Assembly (NCBI GenBank): GCA_016926755.1
Contig: JAFGNZ010000087.1
Location: 1-36,371, forward strand
Direction of reading: 5' to 3'
Source: Myxococcaceae bacterium
GTDB lineage: Bacteria > Myxococcota > Myxococcia > Myxococcales > Myxococcaceae
Length of the DNA: 36,371 nucleotides
A program made the position numbers and the translations under genes. Below the pieces are notes generated by a model. The model ran no database searches. It was not told the DNA's origin and saw only the letters and a list, made by a program, of their open reading frames with translations. Below, in pieces: positions 9,504-21,060 of the stretch (its first letter is position 1; every line of letters begins with the position of its first letter).

Positions 9504-10058
9504 CTACATCCACCCGAGCTCCAGCCGGGCCACGTCCGACATACGGCTCTGATCCCAGGGAGGATCCCAGACCACCTCCACGTGGGCCTCCTTCACGCCC
9601 GGGACGCCCTGCACCTTGCGCCGCACGTCCTCCTGGAGCACCGGGCCCATGCCACAGCCAGGCGCCGTCACCGTCATCTGGATGTCCACCCGGTGGCCGC
9701 CCTCGGGCAGCGGGGTGGCCTGGCACTGGTACACCAGCCCCAGCTCCACGATGTTCACGGGGATCTCCGGATCGTACACGGTGCGCAGCTGCTCCCAGAC
9801 GCGCGCCTCGTCGAAGGCGCCATCCGCCGGCGGCGCCTCCGGGGGAGCCTTCGGCTTCTCGACGTACTCCTCGCCCAGCACGGCCGCGTCCTCGGCGTCG
9901 ATGCGCAGCAGCTGACCGTTGGACACCGCCTGCACGGTGACGTTGCCGCCCAGCGTCTGCATCACGCGCAGCTCCGTCCCGGCCGGGAGCATCACCCGGT
10001 CCCCGCTGGGGATCAGCGTCGCCTCGCACTCGCGCTCGAGTACCACCAGCCCTCTCAT
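9504..10058 (-). CDS. sufT: SufT, DUF59-family Fe-S assembly factor
   Basis: A 184-residue protein and the last gene of the suf operon. The C-terminal half (about 80-180) is a MIP18/DUF59 domain with YDPEIPVNIVELGLVY and the conserved Cys in TAPGCGMG, as in SufT proteins that help mature Fe-S proteins. The N-terminal 60 residues form the small beta domain typical of this SufT type. It starts 9 nt after the sufU stop, with GGGAG as ribosome binding site. Its stop lies 4 nt from the stop of the convergent receiver-kinase gene. Confidence 0.9.
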   Translation of the reverse strand: MRGLVVLERECEATLIPSGDRVMLPAGTELRVMQTLGGNVTVQAVSNGQLLRIDAEDAAVLGEEYVEKPKAPPEAPPADGAFDEARVWEQLRTVYDPEIPVNIVELGLVYQCQATPLPEGGHRVDIQMTVTAPGCGMGPVLQEDVRRKVQGVPGVKEAHVEVVWDPPWDQSRMSDVARLELGWM

Positions 10059-10067
10059 ACCCGCTCC

Positions 10068-10516
10068 CTACTCCGTGGAGATCGGCTCCGCCTCACCGCG
10101 GAGCGCCGCGCGCAGCGTGTGCCACGCGAGGCTCGCGCACTTCACGCGCGCCGGGAACTCGCTCACTCCGGACAGGACGGCCAGCTTGCCCAGCGCCTCG
10201 GTGTCCACCTCGGCCGGCCCCTCCGTCACCAGCTTGTGCACCTGCTCGAAGAGCGCCTCGGCCTCCTGGCGCGTCCGGTCCTTCACCGCCCCCGTCATCA
10301 GCGAGGCGGAGGCGCGCGAGATGGCGCACCCCTGTCCCTGGAAGCCGATGTCGCGGATGACGTCCCCCTCCACCTTGATCGTCACGGAGAGCTGGTCGCC
10401 GCACAGGGGGTTGTGGCCCTGGGCGCGGTGGTTGGCCCCCTCCACCTCGCGGAAGTTGCGCGGGCGCTTGCCGTGATCCAGCACCACCTCTTGATAGAGA
10501 TCGCTCAGCTCCGAGC

Positions 10517-10520
<4 letters not shown>
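10068..10520 (-). CDS. sufU: SufU/NifU-like Fe-S assembly protein
   Basis: A 150-residue SufU-type protein. The three conserved cysteines are Cys40 (NPLCGD, with Asp42), Cys65 (GQGCAIS) and Cys128 (VKCASLAW), which bind zinc or a nascent cluster; in this family the protein takes persulfide sulfur from SufS. The internal insertion that separates SufU from IscU is consistent with EALFEQVHKLVTEG at 88-101. The ATG overlaps the sufS stop (ATGA), so the longer upstream frame is not needed. Confidence 0.93.
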
Positions 10521-11742
<1,222 letters not shown>

Positions 11743-11746
<4 letters not shown>

Positions 11747-13071
11747 GCCCCCACCTCCCGCCGGGCCCCGCCCGGCAACCGCCCCGCCAGGAGCTGCTCC
11801 ACCCGCGCCCGCAGCGGCTCCAGCTTCACCGCGCCCACCACCTCGCTGGCGAAGGCGTAGGTGAGCAGCCGCTCCGCTTCTGCTCGGGGAATGCCGCGCG
11901 CGCGGAGGTAGAAGAGGGCCTGCTCGTCCAGCCGCCCCACCGCCGCGCCGTGCGCGCACTTCACGTCATCCGCGAGGATCTCCAGCTGCGGGCGCGTGTC
12001 CACCAGCGCCTCCTCCGAGAGCAGGAGGTTCCGGTTGGTCTGGCTCGCGTCCGTGCGCTGCGCGTCCTGGCGCACCAGCACGCGCCCGTGGAAGGTGCCG
12101 CGCGCGCGGTCATCCAGCACGCCCTTGTACAGCTCGCGGCTGGTGCAGCGCGGCACCGCGTGGTCCAGATCCGTCCGGTTGTCCAGGTGCTGGGTGCCAT
12201 GCCCCACGTAGAGCCCGTTGAGCACGCACTCGCCGCCCTCGCCGGCGAACACCGAGTACACCTCGTTGCGCGCCAGGGCCCCGCCCAGCGCGAAGGCGTG
12301 CGAGGTCAGGCTGCTGTCCCGCGAAAGCCGGGCATGGAGGCTCGCGAGGTGGAAGGCCGCATCCGGCTCCGCCTGGAGCTTGTAGTGGTGGAGCCGCGCG
12401 TTGTCCCCGAGCACCACCTCCGTCACCGCGTTGGTGAACGAGGCGCCACCCTCCACGCCCGCATACAGCTCCACCAGCGCCGCCTCGCTGTTCTCCCCCG
12501 CCACCACCACGATGCGCGGGCTGGCGAGCACCGGCGCCGCGCCGGCGCCGGAGGCCAGGAAGAAGAGCTGCACGGGGCTGGGGGCCACGGCGCCGGGGCG
12601 CACCTGCACGAAGGCTCCCTCCTCCAGCAGCGCCGCGTTGAGCGCGGTGAAGGGGTGCGCCTCCGCCCGTGCCCTCCGGCCCAGCACGGCCTCCAGCGCC
12701 TCCGCGTCCTCGCGCACGGCCACGCGCAGCGACTTCACCGTCACGCCCTCGTACAGCCCCTCCAGCGAGGACAGTTCGGGCGAGTGCCGGCCATCCACGA
12801 AGACGAGCCGCGGCCCGGGCAGGGCGAGCTGCTCCACCCGCGCCTTCAGGTCCACGCTCCGGCCGGCGCCCACGGGGGCAAACCCGCGCGAGACGATGGG
12901 CGCCACGTCCGTGTACTTCCAGTCCTCGTGCCGGGGGGTGGGGAAGCCCTGGCGCGAGAGCTGCGCGAGGCCCTCCTCTCGGAGCGCCCGCAGCCACAGG
13001 GGCGCGGTCTCCGCCTGCTCGGCCTGGAAGCGCTGGGCCACGTCCAGGTAGTGCTGGAGCCCCGCGCTCAC
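11743..13071 (-). CDS. sufD: SufD, scaffold subunit of the SufBCD complex
   Basis: A 442-residue SufD, the catalytically minor partner of SufB in the SufBC2D scaffold. The N-terminal helical part contains HEDWKYTDV, typical of SufD. The C-terminal beta-helix contains DDVKCAHGAAVGRLDE, with His374 matching the conserved SufD His (His360 in E. coli). The start is a GTG that overlaps the sufC stop (GTGA), the only non-ATG start in the suf operon. It is less conserved than SufB, as usual. Confidence 0.93.
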
Positions 13072-13844
13072 GTCCGCGCCTCCCGCCCCGCCGCCGGGCC
13101 CAGCTTCTCCACCCACGCGTAGCCCTTCTTCTCCAGCTCCAGCGCCAGCTCCTTGCCGCCGGACATGACGATGCGGCCGCCCGCCATCACGTGCACCTTG
13201 TCCGGGACGATGTAGTCCAGCAGCCGCTGGTAGTGGGTGATGACGAGCATCCCCCGCTCCTTCGAGCGCAGCGCGTTGACGCCGCCCGCGACGATGCGCA
13301 GCGCGTCGATGTCGAGCCCCGAGTCCGTCTCGTCGAGGATGGCCAGGCGCGGCTGGAGCACCGCCATCTGGAACACCTCGTTGCGCTTCTTCTCGCCGCC
13401 GGAGAAGCCCTCGTTCACCGAGCGGTTGAGGAAGCCCTGATCCATCTGCACCAGCTTCATCCGCTCCTTGGCCAGCGAGAGGAAGTCCATGGCGTCCAGC
13501 TCCTCCAGCCCACGGGAGCGGCGCTGCGCGTTGAGCGCCGTGCGCAGGAAGTGGAGGTTGCCCACGCCCGGGATCTCCACCGGGTACTGGAACGCGAGGA
13601 ACACGCCGGCCACGGCGCGCTGCTCGGGCGTGAGGGCCAGCAGATCCTTCCCCTCGAAGAGCACCTCGCCCTGGGTGACTTTGTACGTCTCGCGGCCCGC
13701 GAGCACCTGGGAGAGCGTGCTCTTGCCCGAGCCGTTCGGGCCCATGATGGCGTGGACCTCGCCGGGCTTCAGCTCCAGGTTGATCCCCTTGAGGATCTCC
13801 TTGTCCCCGATGCGCGCGTGCAGATTCCGAACACTCAGCAGCAT
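13068..13844 (-). CDS. sufC: SufC, ABC-type ATPase of the Fe-S scaffold complex
   Basis: A 258-residue ATPase that drives the SufBCD scaffold. Walker A is GPNGSGKS (35-42, Lys41), the ABC signature is FSGGEKKR (147-154), Walker B ends ILDE (169-172), and the switch His is His204. ETDSGLDIDAL is the SufC-specific D-loop region. It begins 3 nt after the sufB stop. It should not be mistaken for a transporter ATPase: no membrane subunit is present and both neighbours are Suf proteins. Confidence 0.95.
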   Translation of the reverse strand: MLLSVRNLHARIGDKEILKGINLELKPGEVHAIMGPNGSGKSTLSQVLAGRETYKVTQGEVLFEGKDLLALTPEQRAVAGVFLAFQYPVEIPGVGNLHFLRTALNAQRRSRGLEELDAMDFLSLAKERMKLVQMDQGFLNRSVNEGFSGGEKKRNEVFQMAVLQPRLAILDETDSGLDIDALRIVAGGVNALRSKERGMLVITHYQRLLDYIVPDKVHVMAGGRIVMSGGKELALELEKKGYAWVEKLGPAAGREART

Positions 13845-13847
13845 GAC

Positions 13848-15280
<1,433 letters not shown>

Positions 15281-15284
<4 letters not shown>

Positions 15285-15760
15285 GACGAAAGTCCTCCCG
15301 GCGCCGGGCGCGCGGGCACGTTCAGCCCCACCAGCCGCTCGACGCGCGGCGCGGGGGCGCACAGGTCCGCCAGCGTCAGCCGGCCGAGCGCGTCCTGGAC
15401 GGCCTGGTTGATGACCTGCCAGTGGCCCCGCAGGCGGCACACGGCCTCCAGCTCGCAGGAGGCCTCGGGCCCGGTGTGCTGCACGCACTCGGTGAGGGCC
15501 ACGGGCCCCTCCAGCGCGCTGATGATCTGCGTGAGCGGGATGGCCGCCGCGGGCCGCGCCAGGCCGTAGCCGCCCATGGCGCCGCGGTGCGACACGAGCA
15601 CGCCCGCGGCCTGCAGCCCCTTGAGCACCTTGCTCACCGAGGGCAGGGGCACCCGGGTGGCCTCCGCCAGCTCCCGCGCCGTGCGCGTGGTGCCCTCCTC
15701 CCGCGCCAGCTCGGTCAGCAGCACGAGGCCATAGTCGGTCATCTTGCTCATCCGGAACAT
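15281..15760 (-). CDS. sufR: Rrf2-family Fe-S-sensing regulator of the suf operon
   Basis: A 159-residue Rrf2/IscR-like regulator. The N-terminal winged helix ([28 protein letters not shown]) is followed by the GGYGLARP turn. Three cysteines, Cys92, Cys102 and Cys108, with His113, are spaced much like the cluster ligands of IscR (Cys92/98/104, His107), so it probably binds an Fe-S cluster and lets the operon sense cluster demand. The ATG at 15760 has AGGAGA just upstream; Met4 and Met7 are possible alternatives. As first gene of the operon it likely controls its own promoter. Confidence 0.92.
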
Positions 15761-15811
15761 CCGGTTGCTCTCCTATGCGCCGGGGCGCTCCCCAAGCTCA
15801 CGGCGTCTCTC

Positions 15812-15833
15812 TACTTAAATGGTACCTAAACGG
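15812..15833. promoter_or_regulatory. Direct repeat TACYTAAAYGG x2, candidate SufR operator
   Basis: Two 11-base units, 15812-15822 and 15823-15833, match at 9 of 11 positions, both differences being T/C. The period is one helical turn. They sit in an AT-rich patch (15811-15846) in otherwise GC-rich DNA, 52 bases upstream of sufR and between the divergent sufR and binding-protein genes. This is a plausible promoter/operator zone; the regulator is inferred. TAAAAT at 15841-15846 could be a plus-strand -10 box. Confidence 0.4.
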
Positions 15834-15951
15834 TCCACATTAAAATCCGAGGGGTGACGGTCGCCCGTCCGGGCCGCTTGCGAGAGGCTTGGAGGTTGAA
15901 GCCGCTCTGGGGACGTGTGAAGACAGGGCGCCCACTGGAGGAAGCCTGCCC

Positions 15952-17148
15952 ATGCGCCGTTCCGTGCCGATGCTGTTCGCCGCGCTCGCCCTGGCCGTAG
16001 TGGCCTGCGAGAAGAAGTCGCAGCCGCCGCCCGCTCCCGCCACGGGCACTCCGCCCGCCGAGGCGACGGCCAACCCCTCGCCCACCGACTCGGACACCCT
16101 CTGGCTTGGCGAGGTGGGCAGCCTGACGGGCAGCGAGGCCACCTTCGGCATCTCCGCGCGCAACGGCATCGAGCTGGCGCTCAAGGAGGCGAACGCGGCC
16201 GGCGGGGTGAAGGGCAAGAAGCTGGCGGTGCGCGTGTACGACAGCCAGGGCAAGCCGGAGGAGGCCGCGCAGGCCGTCACCCGGCTCATCGCCCAGGACA
16301 AGGTGGCGATCATCATCGGCGAGGCGGCCTCCTCCGTGTCGATGGCGATGGCGGAGAAGGCGCAGGCGGCCGGGGTGCCCCAGATTACGTACACCTCGAC
16401 GGCGCCGGAGGTGACGCAGAAGGGTGACTACATCTTCCGGGTCTGCTTCATTGATCCGTTCCAGGGCCGGGTGATGGCGAAGTTCTCCTGGGAGCACCTG
16501 AAGCTGAAGCAGGTGGCGGTCCTCACGGACAACAAGGCCGCGTACTCGATCGGGCTGGCGAAGGTGTTCATCGAGGAGTTCCAGAAGATGGGCGGGACGA
16601 TCATCGCCGACGAGAGCTACTCGAAGGGGGACACGGACTTCCGGGCGCAGCTCACGTCGATCAAGCGGAAGAAGCCGCAAGCGGTGTTCGTGCCGGGGTA
16701 CTACACGGACGTGGGCATCATCGCGCGGCAGGCGCGCGAGCTGGGGCTGGCGGTGCCGCTGCTGGGTGGGGATGGCTGGGAGTCCGAGAAGCTCTTCGAG
16801 TTGGGAGGCTCGGCGTTGAACGGGAGCTACTTCTCCAACCACTACGCGGTGGACAACCCGGACGAGCTGCTCAAGGAGTTCATCGAGAAATACAAGAAGG
16901 ACTACGGCGGGCTGCCGGACAGCGTGGCGGCGCTGGCGTACGACGCGACGAAGCTGGCGGTGGACGCGATGAAGCGGGCGCCGGACCTGTCGGGCAAGTC
17001 GCTGCGGGACGCGATCGCCGCGACGAAGGACTTCCCGGGCGTGGCGGGGAAGATCACCATCAACGCCCACCGGGACGCGGAGAAGCAGGCGGTGGTGCTC
17101 CAGGTGAAGGACGGGAAGACGGAGTTCGTCACCACCGTGAAGCCGTGA
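15952..17148 (+). CDS. LivK-like periplasmic binding lipoprotein, ABC transporter type 1
   Basis: A 398-residue substrate-binding lipoprotein of the leucine/isoleucine/valine-binding group. The signal peptide ends in lipobox VVAC (Cys19), followed by a Pro/Ala-rich linker. The mature part begins LWLGEVGSLTGSEATFGISARNGIELALKEANAAGG, typical of this group, with VAIIGEAASSV and FVPGYYTDVGIIARQARELG later. GGAGGAAG precedes the ATG. No permease or ATPase gene for branched-chain amino acids is next to it, so it is an orphan here. The ligand may be an amino acid or a related small molecule and cannot be told. The stop overlaps the next gene by 4 nt. Confidence 0.92.
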   Translation: MRRSVPMLFAALALAVVACEKKSQPPPAPATGTPPAEATANPSPTDSDTLWLGEVGSLTGSEATFGISARNGIELALKEANAAGGVKGKKLAVRVYDSQGKPEEAAQAVTRLIAQDKVAIIIGEAASSVSMAMAEKAQAAGVPQITYTSTAPEVTQKGDYIFRVCFIDPFQGRVMAKFSWEHLKLKQVAVLTDNKAAYSIGLAKVFIEEFQKMGGTIIADESYSKGDTDFRAQLTSIKRKKPQAVFVPGYYTDVGIIARQARELGLAVPLLGGDGWESEKLFELGGSALNGSYFSNHYAVDNPDELLKEFIEKYKKDYGGLPDSVAALAYDATKLAVDAMKRAPDLSGKSLRDAIAATKDFPGVAGKITINAHRDAEKQAVVLQVKDGKTEFVTTVKP

Positions 17149-17897
17149 GCCCAGGGCGCACTTCGTCCGCCTCAGGAGAGCTGAGAAGCTACGCCCTCAT
17201 CCTCCTGGGTCTCATTGGCCTTGGCTGCGTGCCCTCACCCATTCCAGGGGTCGCACGGCCTGCGCCTGGGGAGAAATGGCTCGAGAGCCTGCCAGGCCCC
17301 ATGGCTGGCTTTGGGCCATTCGACTCCTTCTCGGAGGCGCTGATTGCGGCTTGCCCCCTGATTCTGTCAAAGCCCAACGCAACGGTGGGTCACATCAAGG
17401 ATGCTCAACTCGCCTCGCGAGTCGCAAATGAATACTGCGGCTGGGTGTATTACACGCCCGAACGCAAATACGAAATGAGCATGCTGACGGATCAGTCAGA
17501 TCCGGGAGACGTCGTCACTGGGAGAAGGACCTGCAGACTCTCCGCTTTCGTAGACGACCCGCGATATTCGCCAGGCAGCCTCAAATACATCCTCGCACTT
17601 CACAATCACCCATTTGGCACTCCTCTGTCCCGTGAGGACATGCGCAGCATCATCGCGCTCGCCAACCATCATGAGTGGGTCGTCGACACAGCAGAGGGAA
17701 AGGTTCCGCTCGCCATCGTCGCCTTCTACTCCCGGTCCACGGACCCCGCCTCTCCTACCTGCGATGGCTTCTACCAGTACACGCCAGAGACTCGCGAACT
17801 GCACGAATGGATTCGCACACAGGACACGTGGCATCCCAAGAAGCTTGGAACCGTCACCTGGCTTGACGAGCTACGTTATCGCCTTGACGCGGAATGA
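17145..17897 (+). CDS. Lipoprotein with JAB/MPN (JAMM) metalloprotease motif
   Basis: A 250-residue protein starting with a GTG that overlaps the previous stop (GTGA). The N-terminus has a hydrophobic stretch and a lipobox-like GLGC (Cys28), though about 14 residues before it make a long n-region. A JAMM zinc motif is visible: His153-Asn-His155-Pro, then Ser162 and Asp165 (HxHP...SxxD). Glu97 in EYCG fits the upstream catalytic Glu in the ExCG form common in bacterial JAB proteins. Known JAMM enzymes remove ubiquitin-like tags or cut peptides, mostly in the cytoplasm; a surface lipoprotein form is unusual. Base composition is low for the window (34/60 and 31/60 G+C in the blocks at 17401 and 17461, against 44/60 at 16921), which hints at transfer. 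Confidence 0.75.
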   Translation: MSPGRTSSASGELRSYALILLGLIGLGCVPSPIPGVARPAPGEKWLESLPGPMAGFGPFDSFSEALIAACPLILSKPNATVGHIKDAQLASRVANEYCGWVYYTPERKYEMSMLTDQSDPGDVVTGRRTCRLSAFVDDPRYSPGSLKYILALHNHPFGTPLSREDMRSIIALANHHEWVVDTAEGKVPLAIVAFYSRSTDPASPTCDGFYQYTPETRELHEWIRTQDTWHPKKLGTVTWLDELRYRLDAE

Positions 17898-17921
17898 ATG
17901 CTCCTTCTCGGGAGATACGCC

Positions 17922-18554
17922 ATGCGGATGAACTGCTTTTCTTTCATTCTTGCCTTCATCCTCGCAGGCTGCGTGCGGAGCCCGTGCCCTCCGTCAGTGC
18001 CCGTGGAGAATGACACGTCGATACGCTTCTCACCGCTCTTCGAAGATGCAGCCGTCGAGGTGGGTGCTCCTGGTGAAACCTACGAGATGGATGGCGTCCT
18101 GCTCCGGGCCATCACGGTCGCCGCCAACGACTTTCTACCTCCAGGGGGCAAAAACAGGCCTTGTGAGTACACGCAGGAGGCGCAACGCTACCGGGCTCTT
18201 CGCCAAGGCGACATCATCCTCGTCTATATCTATGAAAATCACGAGTACTGTGGTTTCCCTTATCCTTCACTGGACTCGGGCGCGAAGTACGCCATCAGCA
18301 CCGATGGCCGCATCCTCCGGCGCGTCATTGACGGCGAGCCCGAGGAGCCCTTGAAGCCGATAGATCTAGACGCGGGTGGTTGGGGTCCCCCATCGAGGCC
18401 CGGTATCTCCCCTGACTTCGATGCTCGCTGGAACAGGCACGATGCCGGGGGTGGGGTTCCGGATTCGCAGGATGGAGGCGCAGGTCCATCAGCCCCTGTT
18501 CCACCCGCCGGGCCCTCATCGACTCCGGATGGGGGGACACCGGCAGTGCAGTAG
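17922..18554 (+). CDS. Lipoprotein of unknown function
   Basis: A 210-residue putative lipoprotein: MRMNCFSFILAFILAGC gives a short signal peptide with lipobox ILAGC (Cys17). The centre (about 30-130) looks like a small beta-rich domain with two further Cys residues; the last 60 residues are rich in Pro, Gly and Asp and look disordered. No family was recognised. The ATG at 17922 has GGGAGA at the right distance and is preferred over the ATG at 17898, which abuts the previous stop. Like the JAMM gene before it, it is relatively AT-rich (31/60 G+C at 18181), so the two probably came together and may act together. It converges on the next gene with only 9 nt between stops. Confidence 0.7.
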   Translation: MRMNCFSFILAFILAGCVRSPCPPSVPVENDTSIRFSPLFEDAAVEVGAPGETYEMDGVLLRAITVAANDFLPPGGKNRPCEYTQEAQRYRALRQGDIILVYIYENHEYCGFPYPSLDSGAKYAISTDGRILRRVIDGEPEEPLKPIDLDAGGWGPPSRPGISPDFDARWNRHDAGGGVPDSQDGGAGPSAPVPPAGPSSTPDGGTPAVQ

Positions 18555-18563
18555 CAAAGGGGT

Positions 18564-20096
18564 TCAGCGCTTCGCGTTCTTGATCGTCTCCTGGATCAGG
18601 TCCACGTAGCGCCGGTTCTTCGGGTTCAACTTGAACGCCTTGCGGTACGCGTCCTCCGCCTGCGCCCACTGGCTCTCCCCGCGGCTCACCTCGCCCAGGA
18701 AGTACCAGCCCTCCTCCAACGCCGGCTCCTGGCGCAGCACCTCGCTCAGCTCCTGCGTCACCAGCTTGCCGTGGGCCTCCGGCTTCATCAGGTACCGCGC
18801 CCACGCCCGCCAGGCCAGGTGCAACGGCCGCGGCTCGATGTCACACGCGTACTCGAAGTACTCGAACGCCCCCGCGAAGTTCCGCGCCTCCAGCCGCTTC
18901 TTGCCCTGGTCGAACTGCGTCCGCCCATCCAGCAGCTCCGTCTTGATGCGGAACTGCTCCTCCGTCGACGGCCGCCCCGTCGCCCCCCGCTCCTTCTCCC
19001 GCGCCGCCGCCCGCCGCTTTCGCCACAGCGCCGCCAGCTCCGGCTCCAGCAACACCCCGAACGCCCGCGCGTACGCCGCCAGCAACACCTCCGCCTTCTC
19101 CTTCAGATCCGGCGTGTTGAAGCGCAGCGGGTTGAACCTGTCCGCCATCGCCAGGAACGCCTTGCGCAGCGCCAGCGGCGGCACGTCCTCCGGCACCCCC
19201 AGCAGCGCGAACGGATCCTGGCTCCGGTGCGACATGAAGGCGCTCATCAGCGCGTTGCGGGCCGCCTCGTCCTCGTCCGAGTACGGCGTCCCCGAGGGCA
19301 CCGCCTTCGCCGCCGGCTCCTGCTCCACCACCGCCGCGGCCGCCGGCGCCGGAGCGGAAGCGGCCCGCTCGTCCACCGCGTCCGCGAAGTCCGCCACCCC
19401 CACCACGCACAGCGCGTACAGCCGGCGCAGCGCCGTCTCCGTGTCGAAGCCCGTGCGCTGCGTCAGCTCCGAGAACGTGGGCCGCGTCCGCAGCGCCTGG
19501 AGCAGCCGCGCGTCCTTCGCCGACAGCTTCGGCCCCTCCACCCCCGGCACCTGCGCGAAGCGCCGCTCATCCGTGAAGGTGAAGTGCGTGGCCACCGCGT
19601 CGAACGGCATCATGTTCGCCACGCCCGTGAGGATGAGCTGCGCCGTGTTCGTCCGCACGCTCGTGCCCGGCGGCTCCACGTCCGCGATCAGCTTGTAGCG
19701 CGCGTCCGTCCACCGGAAGCAGTCCAGCAGGCTCAGCCCCAGGTTCGCCTGCAGCTGCTTGTACAAGTCAAAGGGGCTGATCAGCCCCTTCTGCACCAGC
19801 AGCGCCCCCATCTCCTGCCCCGTCTGGATGCTCTCCGAGAGCGCCTTCTGGTAGTCCGCCTCGCTCAGCTTCCCCTTCTCCACCAGGAACTTGCCCAGCG
19901 TCTCGTGCAGCAGGTTCGAGACGCACGCCACCGGCGCTCCCTCCTCGAACGTGATGCGCTTCTCCCGCTGGCGCGCCTTCAGCTCCAGCGTGCACGTGCG
20001 CTCCTCCATGGCCAGCGCGTGCAGGAGCAACGGCAGCGGTACGTCCGCGAGCGTCCCCTCTCGTTGGCGGAGCACATGGGATGGAGCGGGGAACAT
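18564..20096 (-). CDS. DUF4388 / J-like / TPR protein
   Basis: A 510-residue cytoplasmic protein of a type common in myxobacteria. Residues about 8-70 resemble DUF4388 (TLADVPLPLLLHALAMEERTCTLEL...ITFEEGAPVAC). Residues 65-120 resemble the N-terminal domain of type II secretion/MshE ATPases (LGKFLVEKGKLSEADYQKAL...GALLVQKGLIS). A J-domain-like segment lies at about 294-350 (DPFALLGVPEDVPPLALRKAFLAMADRFNP), but the HPD tripeptide is absent, so it cannot stimulate Hsp70 in the usual way. TPR-like helices follow at 395-505. The ATG at 20096 has a TGAGG site; a start at 20165 would add 23 residues. It lies 75 nt after the TPR membrane protein stop. Confidence 0.8.
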   Translation of the reverse strand: MFPAPSHVLRQREGTLADVPLPLLLHALAMEERTCTLELKARQREKRITFEEGAPVACVSNLLHETLGKFLVEKGKLSEADYQKALSESIQTGQEMGALLVQKGLISPFDLYKQLQANLGLSLLDCFRWTDARYKLIADVEPPGTSVRTNTAQLILTGVANMMPFDAVATHFTFTDERRFAQVPGVEGPKLSAKDARLLQALRTRPTFSELTQRTGFDTETALRRLYALCVVGVADFADAVDERAASAPAPAAAAVVEQEPAAKAVPSGTPYSDEDEAARNALMSAFMSHRSQDPFALLGVPEDVPPLALRKAFLAMADRFNPLRFNTPDLKEKAEVLLAAYARAFGVLLEPELAALWRKRRAAAREKERGATGRPSTEEQFRIKTELLDGRTQFDQGKKRLEARNFAGAFEYFEYACDIEPRPLHLAWRAWARYLMKPEAHGKLVTQELSEVLRQEPALEEGWYFLGEVSRGESQWAQAEDAYRKAFKLNPKNRRYVDLIQETIKNAKR

Positions 20097-20171
20097 CGGC
20101 AACCTCAGGAAGGTGTCGCCCCCATGAAATCCGGATTCGCTGTAAAAATACAATAGAGAGACCACCCTCTT

Positions 20172-20966
20172 TTACTCGGGCAGGTCCTCGTCCATCCCCG
20201 CTGAGTACGGATCGGTGTAGGGCTCGGCCGGGGAGAGGTGGCTCACCGCCTGGAAGCCCAGCACCAGCACCACGAGGGCAATCGCCGCATAGGTGATGGG
20301 CCGGCTGGGGCGCGCACGCCACGCCCACATCCGCTCCCGGCGGCGCTGGAAGCCCGGGGCCGCCACGTAGTCCTTCCAGGCCTCATCGCGCATGAGCGCC
20401 GCGTCCGCGTCCCGCCCCGCCTTGTCCAACGCCTTCGCCAGCAACACCCGCCCCTCCACCGTCCCGTGCCGCCCCTTCACGAAGCGCTCCAGCGCCTCGA
20501 CGGCGCCCTTCGCGTCCCCGTGCGCCAGCCGCAGCCGGCCCCGCTCCAGCTCGATGGAGCCCATGCGGTAGTCCGCGTTCAGCTTCGCCGCCTCGTCCAG
20601 CAGCAGCTCGCCCTTGGCCACCTCTCCCGCGCCCAGGTACGCCACCCCCAGCAGGAAGAGCGTGTCCACGTCGTCATCCCCCGCCTCCAGGTTGGGCCTG
20701 AGGATCTCCACCGCCTGGGCGTACTTCCTCCGCCCCACCCGCAGCTCCGCCAGCTCGAAGCGCGCCCGCCGATCATGCGTGTTGGCCAGCAGCTGCCGCT
20801 CCAGCTGGCCCGCCCTCCTCCAGCGGCCGATGACGCGCAGCGGGCTGGGCAGGAACCTGAAGGTGAAGCGATCCAGCAAGAACACCGCGGCGATCACCAG
20901 CGCCAGCGACAGGAGCGGCCTGCCGGTGAGGGCGGTGAGAAGCATCCACAACATCCACTTGCTCAT
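20172..20966 (-). CDS. TPR membrane protein
   Basis: A 264-residue protein with a hydrophobic segment near the N-terminus (about 15-32), a central block of TPR-like helical repeats (about 55-200: ERQLLANTHDRRARFELAEL, KYAQAVEILRPNLEAGDDDVDTLFLLGVAYLGAGE), and a second hydrophobic segment (224-243), then an acidic tail. The two membrane spans place the TPR domain on one side, probably cytoplasmic. The ATG at 20966 is chosen because the hydrophobic segment begins soon after it; the upstream extension looks non-coding. Likely a scaffold; the partner is unknown. Confidence 0.75.
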   Translation of the reverse strand: MSKWMLWMLLTALTGRPLLSLALVIAAVFLLDRFTFRFLPSPLRVIGRWRRAGQLERQLLANTHDRRARFELAELRVGRRKYAQAVEILRPNLEAGDDDVDTLFLLGVAYLGAGEVAKGELLLDEAAKLNADYRMGSIELERGRLRLAHGDAKGAVEALERFVKGRHGTVEGRVLLAKALDKAGRDADAALMRDEAWKDYVAAPGFQRRRERMWAWRARPSRPITYAAIALVVLVLGFQAVSHLSPAEPYTDPYSAGMDEDLPE

Positions 20967-21060
20967 GTACGCGGTTCCTGGACAGGGTGAGGAACGAGAC
21001 AGGGGTATAGCTCCTGGCCCCGGGTTGTACACGGGGTGGCCCTGCCCTCGTTCGAGAGCA

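Noticed and set aside
13068-13844. Possible ABC transporter ATPase
   Set aside because: The neighbours are SufB and SufD and the D-loop ETDSGLDID is that of SufC; no permease is present.
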